DNA from: Shimwellia blattae DSM 4481 = NBRC 105725
GTDB taxonomy: Bacteria > Pseudomonadota > Gammaproteobacteria > Enterobacterales > Enterobacteriaceae
DNA: 64,000 nucleotides
Assembly: GCF_000262305.1 (NCBI RefSeq)
Contig: NC_017910.1
Coordinates: forward strand, 3,968,001 to 4,032,000
Direction of reading: 5' to 3'
The position numbers were made by a program, and so were the translations under genes. Shown here piece by piece: positions 54,095 through 62,837 of this stretch (positions within the stretch are counted from its first letter, which is position 1; each line of letters begins with the position of its first letter). Under the pieces are notes generated by a model. The model was not told the DNA's origin. It saw only the letters and a program-made list of their open reading frames with translations, and searched no databases.

Positions 54095-54568
54095 ATGCTT
54101 AATATCGTCTTATACGAACCAGAAATTCCACCGAATACCGGCAATATCATCCGCCTGTGCGCCAATACCGGTTTCCATCTGCATATCATCGAGCCCATGG
54201 GGTTTACCTGGGACGATAAACGCCTGCGCCGTGCCGGTCTGGATTATCATGAATTTGCCGCCGTGGTGCGCCACCATGACTACGCCGCGTTTCTGGAGAG
54301 CCAGCAGCCACAGCGGCTGTTTGCCTTAACCACGAAGGGCACACCGGCCCACAGCGCGGTACAGTACCAGGACGGGGACTATCTGATGTTTGGCCCGGAA
54401 ACCCGCGGGTTACCGGCAACTATTCTGGATGCACTGCCTAAAGAGCAAAAAATTCGTATTCCGATGCTGCCGGACAGCCGCAGTATGAACCTGTCGAACT
54501 CGGTGGCGGTGGTGGTGTTTGAAGCCTGGCGCCAGCTGGGTTACCCGGGCGCCGTGCTGCGCAGCTAA
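54095..54568 (+). CDS. trmL: tRNA (cytidine/uridine-2'-O)-methyltransferase TrmL
   Basis: This 157-residue SPOUT methyltransferase modifies the wobble base of tRNA-Leu. The trefoil-knot motifs are LYEPEIPPNTGNIIRL, FGPETRGLP and PMLPDSRSMNLSNSVAVV. Length equals E. coli TrmL (YibK). Here it follows cpxA by 69 bases. Confidence 0.97.
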   Translation: MLNIVLYEPEIPPNTGNIIRLCANTGFHLHIIEPMGFTWDDKRLRRAGLDYHEFAAVVRHHDYAAFLESQQPQRLFALTTKGTPAHSAVQYQDGDYLMFGPETRGLPATILDALPKEQKIRIPMLPDSRSMNLSNSVAVVVFEAWRQLGYPGAVLRS

Positions 54569-54572
54569 GCAA

Positions 54573-54593
54573 TGGCCTGCCGGTGGCAGGCCA
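54573..54593. terminator. Hairpin between trmL and cysE
   Basis: TGGCCTGCC pairs with GGCAGGCCA around GGT between the convergent genes. No strong T-run is present on either side. Confidence 0.55.
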
Positions 54594-54600
54594 GACGCAC

Positions 54601-55422
54601 TCAGATACCGTCCCCGTACTCAAAACCGTGGTTGATACCGTTAAAGTGCTGGTTCATATCGATGGCGGGCTTTTCGCTTTCCGGCTTACCGACGATGCGC
54701 GCCGGAACCCCGGCAGCGGTGGTGTGCGGCGGAATGGGCTGTAATACCACCGAGCCCGCGCCGATTTTGGCCCCGCGCCCGACTTCGATATTACCGAGGA
54801 TTTTCGCCCCCGCGCCAATCATCACCCCTTCACGGATCTTCGGATGGCGATCGCCGCTGGTTTTACCGGTCCCACCGAGGGTAACTGACTGCAGAATGGA
54901 AACGTCGTTTTCCACAACGGCCGTCTCACCAATCACAATACCGGTGGCGTGGTCCAGCATAATGCCGCGGCCAATGGTGGCCGCCGGGTGAATATCGACC
55001 TGAAACGTCACCGACACCTGGTTTTGTAGAAAGATTGCCAGCGCGCGCCGCCCCTGGGACCAGAGCCAGTGGCCGATCCGGTATGCCTGCAGGGCGTGGA
55101 AGCCTTTCAGGTACAGTAGCGGGGTGGAGTATTTGTCGACCGCCGGGTCGCGGGTGCGCACCGCCTGAATATCACAGGCTGCGGAGGCTATCATTTCAGG
55201 ATCAGCCGCGTAGGCCTCTTCCACCACTTCACGAATGGCGATGGCGGGCATAATCGCGGAAGAGAGCTTATTGGCCAGCATATAACTCAGTGCGCTGCCC
55301 AGATTTTCATGTTTCAGCAAGGTCGCGTGGTAAAAACTAGCCAGCATAGGTTCACAGTCCGCAAGGGATCTGGCTTCGGCTTTGATATTGTTCCACACAT
55401 TGTCCAGTTCTTCACACGGCAT
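54601..55422 (-). CDS. cysE: Serine O-acetyltransferase
   Basis: This 273-residue enzyme makes O-acetylserine for cysteine synthesis. It has an N-terminal helical domain and a C-terminal left-handed beta helix with hexapeptide repeats (about 140-240; catalytic His and Asp in MLDHATGIVIG and the repeats). It ends GFEYGDGI, whose terminal Ile docks into cysteine synthase. Length equals E. coli. It follows gpsA by 73 bases, with an imperfect GC-rich hairpin in the gap. Confidence 0.98.
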   Translation of the reverse strand: MPCEELDNVWNNIKAEARSLADCEPMLASFYHATLLKHENLGSALSYMLANKLSSAIMPAIAIREVVEEAYAADPEMIASAACDIQAVRTRDPAVDKYSTPLLYLKGFHALQAYRIGHWLWSQGRRALAIFLQNQVSVTFQVDIHPAATIGRGIMLDHATGIVIGETAVVENDVSILQSVTLGGTGKTSGDRHPKIREGVMIGAGAKILGNIEVGRGAKIGAGSVVLQPIPPHTTAAGVPARIVGKPESEKPAIDMNQHFNGINHGFEYGDGI

Positions 55423-55495
55423 TGCTCTCTCCAGAAAAAAGGTGCCGGTAAGCCTCGCGGCTTCCGGCGCTATGCAGGTAATGACCGTCGTTTCC

Positions 55496-56515
55496 TTACT
55501 GATTGCCTCTTTCGTCCTTACGAGTCCGGCCTAATAGCGTTAATGCTGCCTCGCGCGCATTTTTTCCGCAATATAATACCTGATAAATTTCCTCGGTTAT
55601 TGGCATTTCCACACCATTACGTGCCGCAAGTTCGCGCACTTCTCTGGTGTTACGGAAACCTTCAACAACCTGGCCAATCTTCGCCTGGGCGCTGGCCACA
55701 TCGAGCCCCTGCCCGAGCATCATCCCGAAGCGACGGTTACGGGACTGATTATCAGTACAGGTCAGCACCAGATCCCCAAGCCCCGCCATGCCCATAAAGG
55801 TTTCCGGATCTGCGCCCAGGGCAACCCCCAGCCGGGTCATCTCTGCCAGGCCCCGGGTGATAAGCGCCGTGCGCGCATTGGCGCCAAAGCCTATCCCGTC
55901 GGACATGCCAGCACCGATGGCGATAACATTCTTCACCGCACCGCCCAGCTGCACGCCAGTCATGTCCGGATTGCTGTATACCCGGAAACTCTTCCCGCAG
56001 TGCAGCAGTTGCTGAAGGTCGTGGGTAAACACGCTGTCGGTAGAGGCCACCGCAATCGCCGTGGGCAGGCCAGACGCCAGCTCCTTCGCGAAGGTTGGCC
56101 CGGAGATCACCGCCAGCGGGATGGTATCCCCCAGCGCTTCTCTGGCGACATCCTGTAACAGGCGGCCGGTCTCTGCCTCCAGCCCTTTTGTCGCCCACAC
56201 AATGCGGGCATCCGGGCGCATCAGCGGTTTAATCTGGCGCAGCACGTCGCCAAAGACATGGCTTGGCACCACCACCAGAATATCCCGGCTGGCGGCCAGC
56301 GCCGTTGCCAGATCGGATTCCAGGTACAAAGAGTCAGGGAACGGGACATCGGGGAGAAATGCGGCGTTGCAGCGATCGGCCTGCAGCGTAGCGATATGGG
56401 CCGGATCATGGCCCCACAACACCACATTGTGACCATTTCTTGCCACGGTAATGGCAAGGGCGGTGCCGTAAGATCCGGCACCGATAACAGTCATGGAAGC
56501 ATTAATGCTGTTCAT
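55496..56515 (-). CDS. gpsA: Glycerol-3-phosphate dehydrogenase (NAD(P)+)
   Basis: This 339-residue enzyme makes glycerol-3-phosphate for phospholipid synthesis. The N-terminal dinucleotide fold is VIGAGSYGTALA, the catalytic Lys is in GGAVKNVIAIGAG, and GLGDLVLTC is a family motif. Its start overlaps the secB stop by one base (TGATG), giving translational coupling. Confidence 0.97.
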   Translation of the reverse strand: MNSINASMTVIGAGSYGTALAITVARNGHNVVLWGHDPAHIATLQADRCNAAFLPDVPFPDSLYLESDLATALAASRDILVVVPSHVFGDVLRQIKPLMRPDARIVWATKGLEAETGRLLQDVAREALGDTIPLAVISGPTFAKELASGLPTAIAVASTDSVFTHDLQQLLHCGKSFRVYSNPDMTGVQLGGAVKNVIAIGAGMSDGIGFGANARTALITRGLAEMTRLGVALGADPETFMGMAGLGDLVLTCTDNQSRNRRFGMMLGQGLDVASAQAKIGQVVEGFRNTREVRELAARNGVEMPITEEIYQVLYCGKNAREAALTLLGRTRKDERGNQ

Positions 56516-56982
56516 CAGGCATCCTGATGTTCTGGCGTACCTTCGCCGGACTGTTGCTGCAGATAGTTCATGAACAGTGCATCGAAGTTAACCGGTGCAA
56601 GGTTCAGCTGCGGGAACGTGCCGCGGGAAACCAGACTGGTAATACATTCACGCGCGTAAGGGAACAGAATGTTCGGGCAGTACGCACCCAGGCAATGCGC
56701 CATCTGAGTACCTTCAATACCCGCGATGGAGAAAATACCCGCCTGTTGAACTTCACACAGGAACGCAGTCTCTTCACCCAGGGTCGCGGTTACGGTAACA
56801 CGCAGTACCACTTCATACACATCGTCCGCCAGCTGGGTAGAGGCAGTATCCAGGTCCAGTTTTACTTCCGGCTGCCAGTCTTTCTGAAAGACCTGCGGGG
56901 CAGACGGTGCTTCAAAAGAGATATCTTTGGTGTAAACACGCTGGATCTGAAAAGCCATTTCGGCGCTATTTTGTTCTGACAT
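56515..56982 (-). CDS. secB: Protein-export chaperone SecB
   Basis: This 155-residue tetrameric chaperone keeps preproteins unfolded and delivers them to SecA. Motifs are VYTKDISFEAP, FLCEVQQAGIF, and NILFPYARECI. It lies in the yibN-grxC-secB-gpsA-cysE cluster on the minus strand. Confidence 0.98.
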   Translation of the reverse strand: MSEQNSAEMAFQIQRVYTKDISFEAPSAPQVFQKDWQPEVKLDLDTASTQLADDVYEVVLRVTVTATLGEETAFLCEVQQAGIFSIAGIEGTQMAHCLGAYCPNILFPYARECITSLVSRGTFPQLNLAPVNFDALFMNYLQQQSGEGTPEHQDA

Positions 56983-57028
56983 GAGTCAACCCTTAAAAGT
57001 ATAGTCCTTAGTAAAATATGCTGCTGCC

Positions 57029-57280
57029 TCAGCGCAGCAGGGGATCGAGTCCACCACGCGCATCCAGCGCGTACAAGTCGTCACAGCCACCAATGTGCTG
57101 CCCGTCAATAAAAATCTGAGGAACGGTCGTTCTGCCACTGCGCTGGATCATCACATCGCGCAGCGCTGCATCGCCGTCAATCGGTAGCTCATCAAACACC
57201 ACCCCTTTGCTGGCCAGCAGTTCTTTCGCACGACGGCAGTAAGGGCAGGTTGCTTTGGTATATATTTCAATTTTCGCCAT
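57029..57280 (-). CDS. grxC: Glutaredoxin 3
   Basis: This 83-residue thioredoxin-fold protein has the CPYC active site (TCPYCRRAKELL), the cis-proline stretch TVPQIFIDG and a GGCDDLYAL C-terminal glutathione-binding motif. It reduces disulfides with glutathione. It lies 19 bases after yibN and 46 before secB. Confidence 0.97.
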   Translation of the reverse strand: MAKIEIYTKATCPYCRRAKELLASKGVVFDELPIDGDAALRDVMIQRSGRTTVPQIFIDGQHIGGCDDLYALDARGGLDPLLR

Positions 57281-57299
57281 AACGACACCTCAACAGAGA

Positions 57300-57731
57300 T
57301 TATTTACCGCGCACCAGGGGGAGGTTTTCACCACTCCAGCCGGCAATCCCTTCTTTCAGGACCATAACGCGCTCAAAACCGGCTTTCGTCAGCAGGGCGG
57401 CAGATTCCTGCGCATTCATACCGCTGGCGTCAACCACAATAACCGGTCTGGATTTATGTTTATCCAGCTCACCAAAACTGCCACTTTTGATTTCAGTGGG
57501 CAACAGGTTCACTGCGTTGGTGATATGGCCTTTACGGAAGTCATCGCGCTGGCGAAGATCGACCACAACGGCATCTTCTTTATTGATCAGATGCGTCACC
57601 TGGCTGCGGGTGATGACTTTAACCTTAGAGGTCAGGCCTTTAAGGGTGGTGACAATAACTGCCGCCAGTAAACCGACCCACGCGATACTCAGAATGGGGT
57701 GACGGCTAACAAATTGCATAATTTCTTGCAT
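57300..57731 (-). CDS. yibN: YibN rhodanese-like membrane protein lacking the usual cysteine
   Basis: This 143-residue protein has one N-terminal membrane helix (about 12-30) and a cytoplasmic rhodanese fold (VVVDLRQRDDFRKGHI, NLLPTEI). At the position where the active-site Cys is expected (MQCQE in E. coli YibN, from memory), it reads MNAQE, with a GCG alanine codon, so sulfur transfer by the usual mechanism is unlikely. The start at 57731 (MQEIMQFVSRH) matches the family. It is first in yibN-grxC-secB-gpsA. Confidence 0.92.
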   Translation of the reverse strand: MQEIMQFVSRHPILSIAWVGLLAAVIVTTLKGLTSKVKVITRSQVTHLINKEDAVVVDLRQRDDFRKGHITNAVNLLPTEIKSGSFGELDKHKSRPVIVVDASGMNAQESAALLTKAGFERVMVLKEGIAGWSGENLPLVRGK

Positions 57732-57980
57732 GGGGGGTAACAACTCCCGAGAGGTTGAACAAAAAACCAGGAGGGGAGTATACCTGCGTGTTGTGCCAAT
57801 TACAGCCAGTCGTCAGGCTGATATCTCTTTTCTGCGGCCTGCAACCTGAAAAATCCGCCGCAGACCGCAAAAGCAGCTCGCCCCCCGACATTTTTTTTGA
57901 TCTTCTGAGGCTATTCACCGACGCTTACTGTAGTAAAATTACGCAAATTTTTTTGTCTTTGACCTACAGAGGTTGTTGCA

Positions 57981-59528
57981 ATGTCAGTGTCTAAAAAACC
58001 AATGGTCCTGGTAATTCTGGATGGCTACGGCTATCGCGAAGATCAGCAGGATAACGCCATCCTTAACGCGAAAACCCCGGTAATGGATAACCTGTGGGCC
58101 ACCCGTCCACACTCGCTCATCAATGCATCGGGCCTGGAAGTGGGTCTGCCGGACGGGCAGATGGGTAACTCCGAAGTGGGCCACGTCAACCTGGGTGCCG
58201 GGCGCATCGTCTATCAGGATCTGACCCGCCTTGACGTGGAGATCAAAGATCGCCAGTTTTTCGCCAACCCGGTACTGTGCGGCGCGGTTGATAACGCCGT
58301 AACCACCGGTAAAGCGGTGCACATTATGGGCCTGCTGTCTGCCGGCGGCGTGCACAGCCACGAAGACCACATTATGGCGATGGTAGAACTGGCGACTGAA
58401 CGCGGCGCTGAGAAAATCTATCTGCACGCCTTCCTGGATGGCCGCGATACCCCGCCGCGCAGCGCTGAATCGTCGCTGAAAAAATTTGAAGATAAATTTG
58501 CCCAGTCAGGTAAAGGCCGCGTGGCCTCTATCGTTGGCCGTTACTTTGCTATGGACCGCGACAACCGCTGGGATCGTGTTGAGCAGGCTTATGATCTGCT
58601 GACCATGGCAAAAGGCGAATTCCAGGCCGACAGCGCTGTCGCTGGCCTGCAGGCTGCCTACGCCCGTGATGAAAACGACGAGTTTGTGAAAGCCACCGTT
58701 ATCCGCGCCCCAGGCCAGGCAGATGCCGCAATGGAAGATGGCGACACGCTGATTTTCATGAACTTCCGTGCCGACCGCGCCCGCGAAATCACCCGCGCCT
58801 TCGTTAATCCGGACTTCGACGGTTTTGCCCGTAAGAAAGTGGTAAAACTGAGCAACTTCGTGATGCTGACCGAATACGCTGCCGACATCAAAACCGCCTG
58901 CGCCTACCCGCCTGCCTCTCTGGCGAACACCTTCGGTGAATGGATGGCGAAACACGACAAAACCCAGCTGCGTATCTCCGAAACGGAAAAATACGCCCAC
59001 GTCACCTTCTTCTTTAATGGTGGTGTGGAAGAGCCGTTCCCGGGCGAAGACCGCATCCTGGTGAATTCACCTAAAGTGGCCACATACGATCTGCAGCCGG
59101 AAATGAGCTCCGCTGAACTGACCAGCAAGCTGGTTGCCGCCATCGGAAGCGGCAAGTACGACGCTATCATCTGTAACTACCCGAATGGCGATATGGTCGG
59201 CCATACGGGCGATTACAACGCGGCCGTTGCCGCTGTGGAAGCGCTGGATAACTGTGTTGATCAGGTCACCAAAGCCGTGATGGCAGCAGGCGGCCAGCTG
59301 ATGATCACCGCCGACCACGGTAACGCCGAACAGATGCGCGACCCGGCAACAGGCCAGGCCCACACCGCCCATACCAGCCTGCCGGTTCCGCTTATCTATG
59401 TTGGCGACAAAACCGTTCAGGCCGTAGAAGGCGGGAAACTCTCTGACCTTGCGCCGACCATGCTCAGCCTGATGGGAATGGAAATCCCTCAAGAGATGAC
59501 TGGTAAGCCGCTGTTCATCGTGAAATAA
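57981..59528 (+). CDS. gpmM: 2,3-bisphosphoglycerate-independent phosphoglycerate mutase
   Basis: This 515-residue manganese enzyme of glycolysis belongs to the alkaline-phosphatase superfamily. Metal and nucleophile motifs are VILDGYGY, GQMGNSEVGHVNLGAGR (nucleophilic Ser), DGRDTPPRS and ITADHGNAEQM. Length is within one residue of E. coli. It is first in a gpmM-envC-yibQ operon, with envC 9 bases downstream, and is divergent from yibN. Confidence 0.98.
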   Translation: MSVSKKPMVLVILDGYGYREDQQDNAILNAKTPVMDNLWATRPHSLINASGLEVGLPDGQMGNSEVGHVNLGAGRIVYQDLTRLDVEIKDRQFFANPVLCGAVDNAVTTGKAVHIMGLLSAGGVHSHEDHIMAMVELATERGAEKIYLHAFLDGRDTPPRSAESSLKKFEDKFAQSGKGRVASIVGRYFAMDRDNRWDRVEQAYDLLTMAKGEFQADSAVAGLQAAYARDENDEFVKATVIRAPGQADAAMEDGDTLIFMNFRADRAREITRAFVNPDFDGFARKKVVKLSNFVMLTEYAADIKTACAYPPASLANTFGEWMAKHDKTQLRISETEKYAHVTFFFNGGVEEPFPGEDRILVNSPKVATYDLQPEMSSAELTSKLVAAIGSGKYDAIICNYPNGDMVGHTGDYNAAVAAVEALDNCVDQVTKAVMAAGGQLMITADHGNAEQMRDPATGQAHTAHTSLPVPLIYVGDKTVQAVEGGKLSDLAPTMLSLMGMEIPQEMTGKPLFIVK

Positions 59529-59537
59529 TCCTGCCCC

Positions 59538-60803
59538 ATGAGGGGAAAGGCGCTTATTTCATTCTCCAGGGGCACAATTAAGCCCCTGCTTTACGCCAGC
59601 GTGATCAGCGCTGGCGTATTGGTATGCCCTTTTTTTGCCCACGCTGACGATCGCGCTCAGCTTAAAACCATTCAGCAGGATATCGCCTCGAAAGAGCGCG
59701 TGGTACGCCAGCAGCAACAGCAGCGCAGCGCACTCCAGGCCCAGCTTAAGATTCAGGAGCAGGCCATTGCCGATGCGACCCGCAAACTGCGCGATACCCA
59801 GAACACCCTCAACGATCTGAACCGTCAGATAGCCACCATGAATGCGTCGATCACCAAACTGGAGCGCCAGAAGGCCGCCCAGGAGCAGAACTTGTCCGCC
59901 ATGCTGGACGCCGCATTCCGCCAGGGGCAAACCTCCGGCATTGAGTTTGTGCTTAACGGTAAAGAGACGGAGCGTACTGAACGGCTGCAGATGTACTTTA
60001 AATACTTCAATCAGGCCCGTCAGCAGGCCATTGAAGCGCTGCAAAAAACCAGTGAAGAGGTCGCCGCCCAGAAAGCGGTGCTGGAAGATAAACAGTCCCG
60101 GCAACAGACCCTGCTCTATGAGCAGCAGGCAGAGCAGCGCCGCCTGCAGGCCGCCCGCAGCGAACGCCAGAAAACCATCAACGGCCTGAATTCATCCATT
60201 CAGAAAGGCCAGCAGCAGATCACCGAGCTGCGCCAGAACGAAAATCGCCTGCGCAGCAGCATTGCCCGGGCGGAAGCCGCAGCCCGCGCGAAAGCAGAGA
60301 GCGAAGCCCGCGAAGCCGATAAGGTCCGCTCCCGCCAGCAGGATGCCTCCCGCAAGGGGACAACCTATAAACCGACCGAGAGCGAACGCTCGCTTATGGC
60401 CCGCACCGGGGGGCTGGGCGCGCCACGCGGCCAGGCCTTGTGGCCGGTCCGGGGCTCGCTGCTGCACCGCTACGGCGAGCAGTTACAGGGCGAGCTGCGC
60501 TGGAAAGGGATTGTGATCGCCGCCTCTGAAGGCACCGAAGTGCGCGCCATTGCCGACGGCCGGGTGATCCTCGCCGACTGGCTACAGGGCTATGGCCTGG
60601 TGGTGGTTGTCGAGCACGGGAAAGGCGATATGAGCCTGTATGGCTATAATCAAAGTGCCCTTGTCCGGGTGGGTACACAGGTCCGGGCAGGTCAGGCAAT
60701 TGCGCTGGTCGGTAACAGCGGCGGCCAGGGCAGGCCATCACTCTATTTTGAGATCCGTCGCCAGGGCCAGGCGGTAAACCCACAAGCATGGTTGGGAAGA
60801 TAA
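59538..60803 (+). CDS. envC: Murein hydrolase activator EnvC
   Basis: This 421-residue periplasmic protein activates amidases AmiA and AmiB for daughter-cell separation. It has a signal peptide (about 1-36, ending AHA), a long coiled coil (about 37-270, Gln-rich) that binds FtsEX, and a C-terminal LytM domain (about 305-421). As in E. coli EnvC, the LytM zinc ligands are not conserved, so it regulates rather than cuts. It lies 3 bases before yibQ. Confidence 0.96.
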   Translation: MRGKALISFSRGTIKPLLYASVISAGVLVCPFFAHADDRAQLKTIQQDIASKERVVRQQQQQRSALQAQLKIQEQAIADATRKLRDTQNTLNDLNRQIATMNASITKLERQKAAQEQNLSAMLDAAFRQGQTSGIEFVLNGKETERTERLQMYFKYFNQARQQAIEALQKTSEEVAAQKAVLEDKQSRQQTLLYEQQAEQRRLQAARSERQKTINGLNSSIQKGQQQITELRQNENRLRSSIARAEAAARAKAESEAREADKVRSRQQDASRKGTTYKPTESERSLMARTGGLGAPRGQALWPVRGSLLHRYGEQLQGELRWKGIVIAASEGTEVRAIADGRVILADWLQGYGLVVVVEHGKGDMSLYGYNQSALVRVGTQVRAGQAIALVGNSGGQGRPSLYFEIRRQGQAVNPQAWLGR

Positions 60804-60806
60804 GTT

Positions 60807-61763
60807 TTGCTGCATTTTCGTCATTTTCTTTCAGCACTGGTTGCCGCGCTGGCCGTGCTCAGCACCAGCGCCAGCGCCGGTAAGCTCGCCATTGTTATTG
60901 ATGATTTCGGTTATCGCCCCCAAACCGAAAACCAGGTGATCGCGATGCCTGCCAATATCTCGGTGGCGGTACTGCCAAATGCCCCCCACGCCCGGGAGAT
61001 GGCCAGTAAAGCCCACGCGGCGGGCCACGAGGTGCTGATCCACCTGCCTATGGCCCCCCTCAGTAAGCAACCGCTGGAAAAAGACACCCTGCGCCCGGAG
61101 ATGAACAGCGCCGAAATTGAGCGCATCATCCGCGAAGCGGTGGCTAAAGTCCCCTATGCGGTGGGCCTGAATAACCACATGGGCAGTGCGATGACCTCCA
61201 GCCTGCCCGGCATGCAGAAAGTCATGCAGATCCTCGATCACTACAGTTTTTACTTTCTGGACAGCGTCACCATCGGCAACAGCCAGGCCATGCGCGCCGC
61301 CGCGGGCACCCGGGTGAAGGTGATTAAGCGTAAAGTCTTTCTGGATGACAAGCAGAATGAAACGGACATCCGCTACCAGTTTAACCGGGCGATAAATCTG
61401 GCCCGGCGTAACGGCTCGGCGATCGCCATCGGGCATCCGCACCCGACCACGGTAAGAGTGTTACAGCAAATGGTCTATAACCTGCCGCCGGACATCACAC
61501 TGGTACGCCCGAGCAGCCTGCTTAATGAGCCCCAGGTGGATAACACCAGCGCACCGGTTGTGCAGCAGACCAGCCAGCGCACCGCAGCTGCGCCGTCACT
61601 GAAGGCGATGCTCAAAATGTGCACCACAAGGCGGCCACCGCAGCCGGTGTATGCCACCGTCTGGTTTACAGTTATTGCCGACAGTATCCGCCAGAGCAAT
61701 CTGGCCATGTATCTGACACACCAGTGGCAGGGCTGGCAAAACAAACGGCCACCCGGCCAGTAA
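60807..61763 (+). CDS. yibQ: Divergent polysaccharide deacetylase-family protein YibQ
   Basis: This 318-residue exported protein has a signal peptide (about 1-24, ending ASA). It belongs to the divergent polysaccharide deacetylase family (DUF610/PF04748), with AIVIDDFGYRP, HEVLIHLPM, LNNHMGSAMTS and GHPHPTTV. The E. coli counterpart is also of unknown function. It uses a TTG start 3 bases after envC. The C-terminal tail after residue 250 diverges from E. coli. Confidence 0.93.
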   Translation: MLHFRHFLSALVAALAVLSTSASAGKLAIVIDDFGYRPQTENQVIAMPANISVAVLPNAPHAREMASKAHAAGHEVLIHLPMAPLSKQPLEKDTLRPEMNSAEIERIIREAVAKVPYAVGLNNHMGSAMTSSLPGMQKVMQILDHYSFYFLDSVTIGNSQAMRAAAGTRVKVIKRKVFLDDKQNETDIRYQFNRAINLARRNGSAIAIGHPHPTTVRVLQQMVYNLPPDITLVRPSSLLNEPQVDNTSAPVVQQTSQRTAAAPSLKAMLKMCTTRRPPQPVYATVWFTVIADSIRQSNLAMYLTHQWQGWQNKRPPGQ

Positions 61764-61767
61764 TCAG

Positions 61768-61797
61768 CAGACAGGCGCGCCACCGCGCGCCTGTCTG
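61768..61797. terminator. Bidirectional hairpin between yibQ and tdh
   Basis: A perfect 13-bp stem, CAGACAGGCGCGC with GCGCGCCTGTCTG, has loop CACC between the convergent genes. T-runs are absent, but the stem is very stable. Confidence 0.7.
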
Positions 61798-61802
61798 TGC
61801 TG

Positions 61803-62828
61803 TCAGTCCCAGCTCAGGATCACTTTACCGGACTGGCCTGAACGCATCGCGTCGAACCCTTTCTGAAAGTCATCAACAGAGAAGCGGTGGGTGATGATCG
61901 GTGACAGATCCAGCCCGGACTGAATAAGCGCCGCCATCTTATACCAGGTTTCGAACATCTCGCGGCCGTAAATACCCTTGATGAACAGCCCCTTGAAGAT
62001 AACCTTGTTCCAGTCGATAGCCATATCGTCTGGCGGAATACCCAGCATGGCGATCCGCCCGCCGTGGTTCATGGTGTCCAGCATGGTGCGAAAAGCAGCG
62101 GGTGCCCCGGACATTTCCAGCCCCACATCGAAGCCTTCGGTCATCCCGAGCCCGGTCATTACATCCTGCAGATTTTCCTCGCTGACATTCACCGCCCGGG
62201 TTACGCCCATATCCCGGGCCAGGGCCAGACGGTAGTCGTTAACATCGGTTATCACCACGTTACGGGCGCCCACATGCTTTGCAACCGCGGCAGCCATAAT
62301 GCCTATCGGCCCTGCCCCGGAGACCAGCACATCCTCCCCGACCAGGTCGAAAGAGAGCGCCGTGTGCACCGCATTCCCGAACGGATCAAAGATAGAGGCC
62401 AGGTCATCGGAAATATTGTCCGGAATTTTGAAGGCATTAAAGGCCGGGATCACCAGATACTCGGCAAAACACCCCGGGCGGTTTACCCCCACCCCGATGG
62501 TATTGCGGCACAGATGGGTGCGCCCGCCCCGGCAATTGCGGCAGTGACCACAGGTGATATGCCCCTCGCCGGACACCCGGTCACCAATATTAAACCCGCG
62601 GACTTCCTGGCCAATACCGACCACTTCACCCACATACTCATGCCCGACCACCATCGGCACCGGAATCGTTTTGCGTGACCACTGGTCCCAGTTGTAGATA
62701 TGCACATCAGTACCGCAAATGGCGGTTTTGCGGATTTTGATCAGCAGATCGTTATGACCCATTTCCGGTAACGGAACATCGGTCATCCAGATCCCTTCCT
62801 CAGCTTTCAGCTTCGATAATGCTTTCAT
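61803..62828 (-). CDS. tdh: L-threonine 3-dehydrogenase
   Basis: This 341-residue zinc alcohol-dehydrogenase-family enzyme oxidises threonine to 2-amino-3-ketobutyrate. The catalytic zinc Cys is in AICGTDVHIYNWDQW, the structural zinc Cys residues are in CGHCRNCRGGRTHLC, and the NAD fold is GAGPIGIMAAAVA. It follows kbl by 9 bases in the kbl-tdh operon. yibQ lies directly next to it; in E. coli waaH lies between. Confidence 0.98.
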   Translation of the reverse strand: MKALSKLKAEEGIWMTDVPLPEMGHNDLLIKIRKTAICGTDVHIYNWDQWSRKTIPVPMVVGHEYVGEVVGIGQEVRGFNIGDRVSGEGHITCGHCRNCRGGRTHLCRNTIGVGVNRPGCFAEYLVIPAFNAFKIPDNISDDLASIFDPFGNAVHTALSFDLVGEDVLVSGAGPIGIMAAAVAKHVGARNVVITDVNDYRLALARDMGVTRAVNVSEENLQDVMTGLGMTEGFDVGLEMSGAPAAFRTMLDTMNHGGRIAMLGIPPDDMAIDWNKVIFKGLFIKGIYGREMFETWYKMAALIQSGLDLSPIITHRFSVDDFQKGFDAMRSGQSGKVILSWD

Positions 62829-62837
62829 AACCTATCC

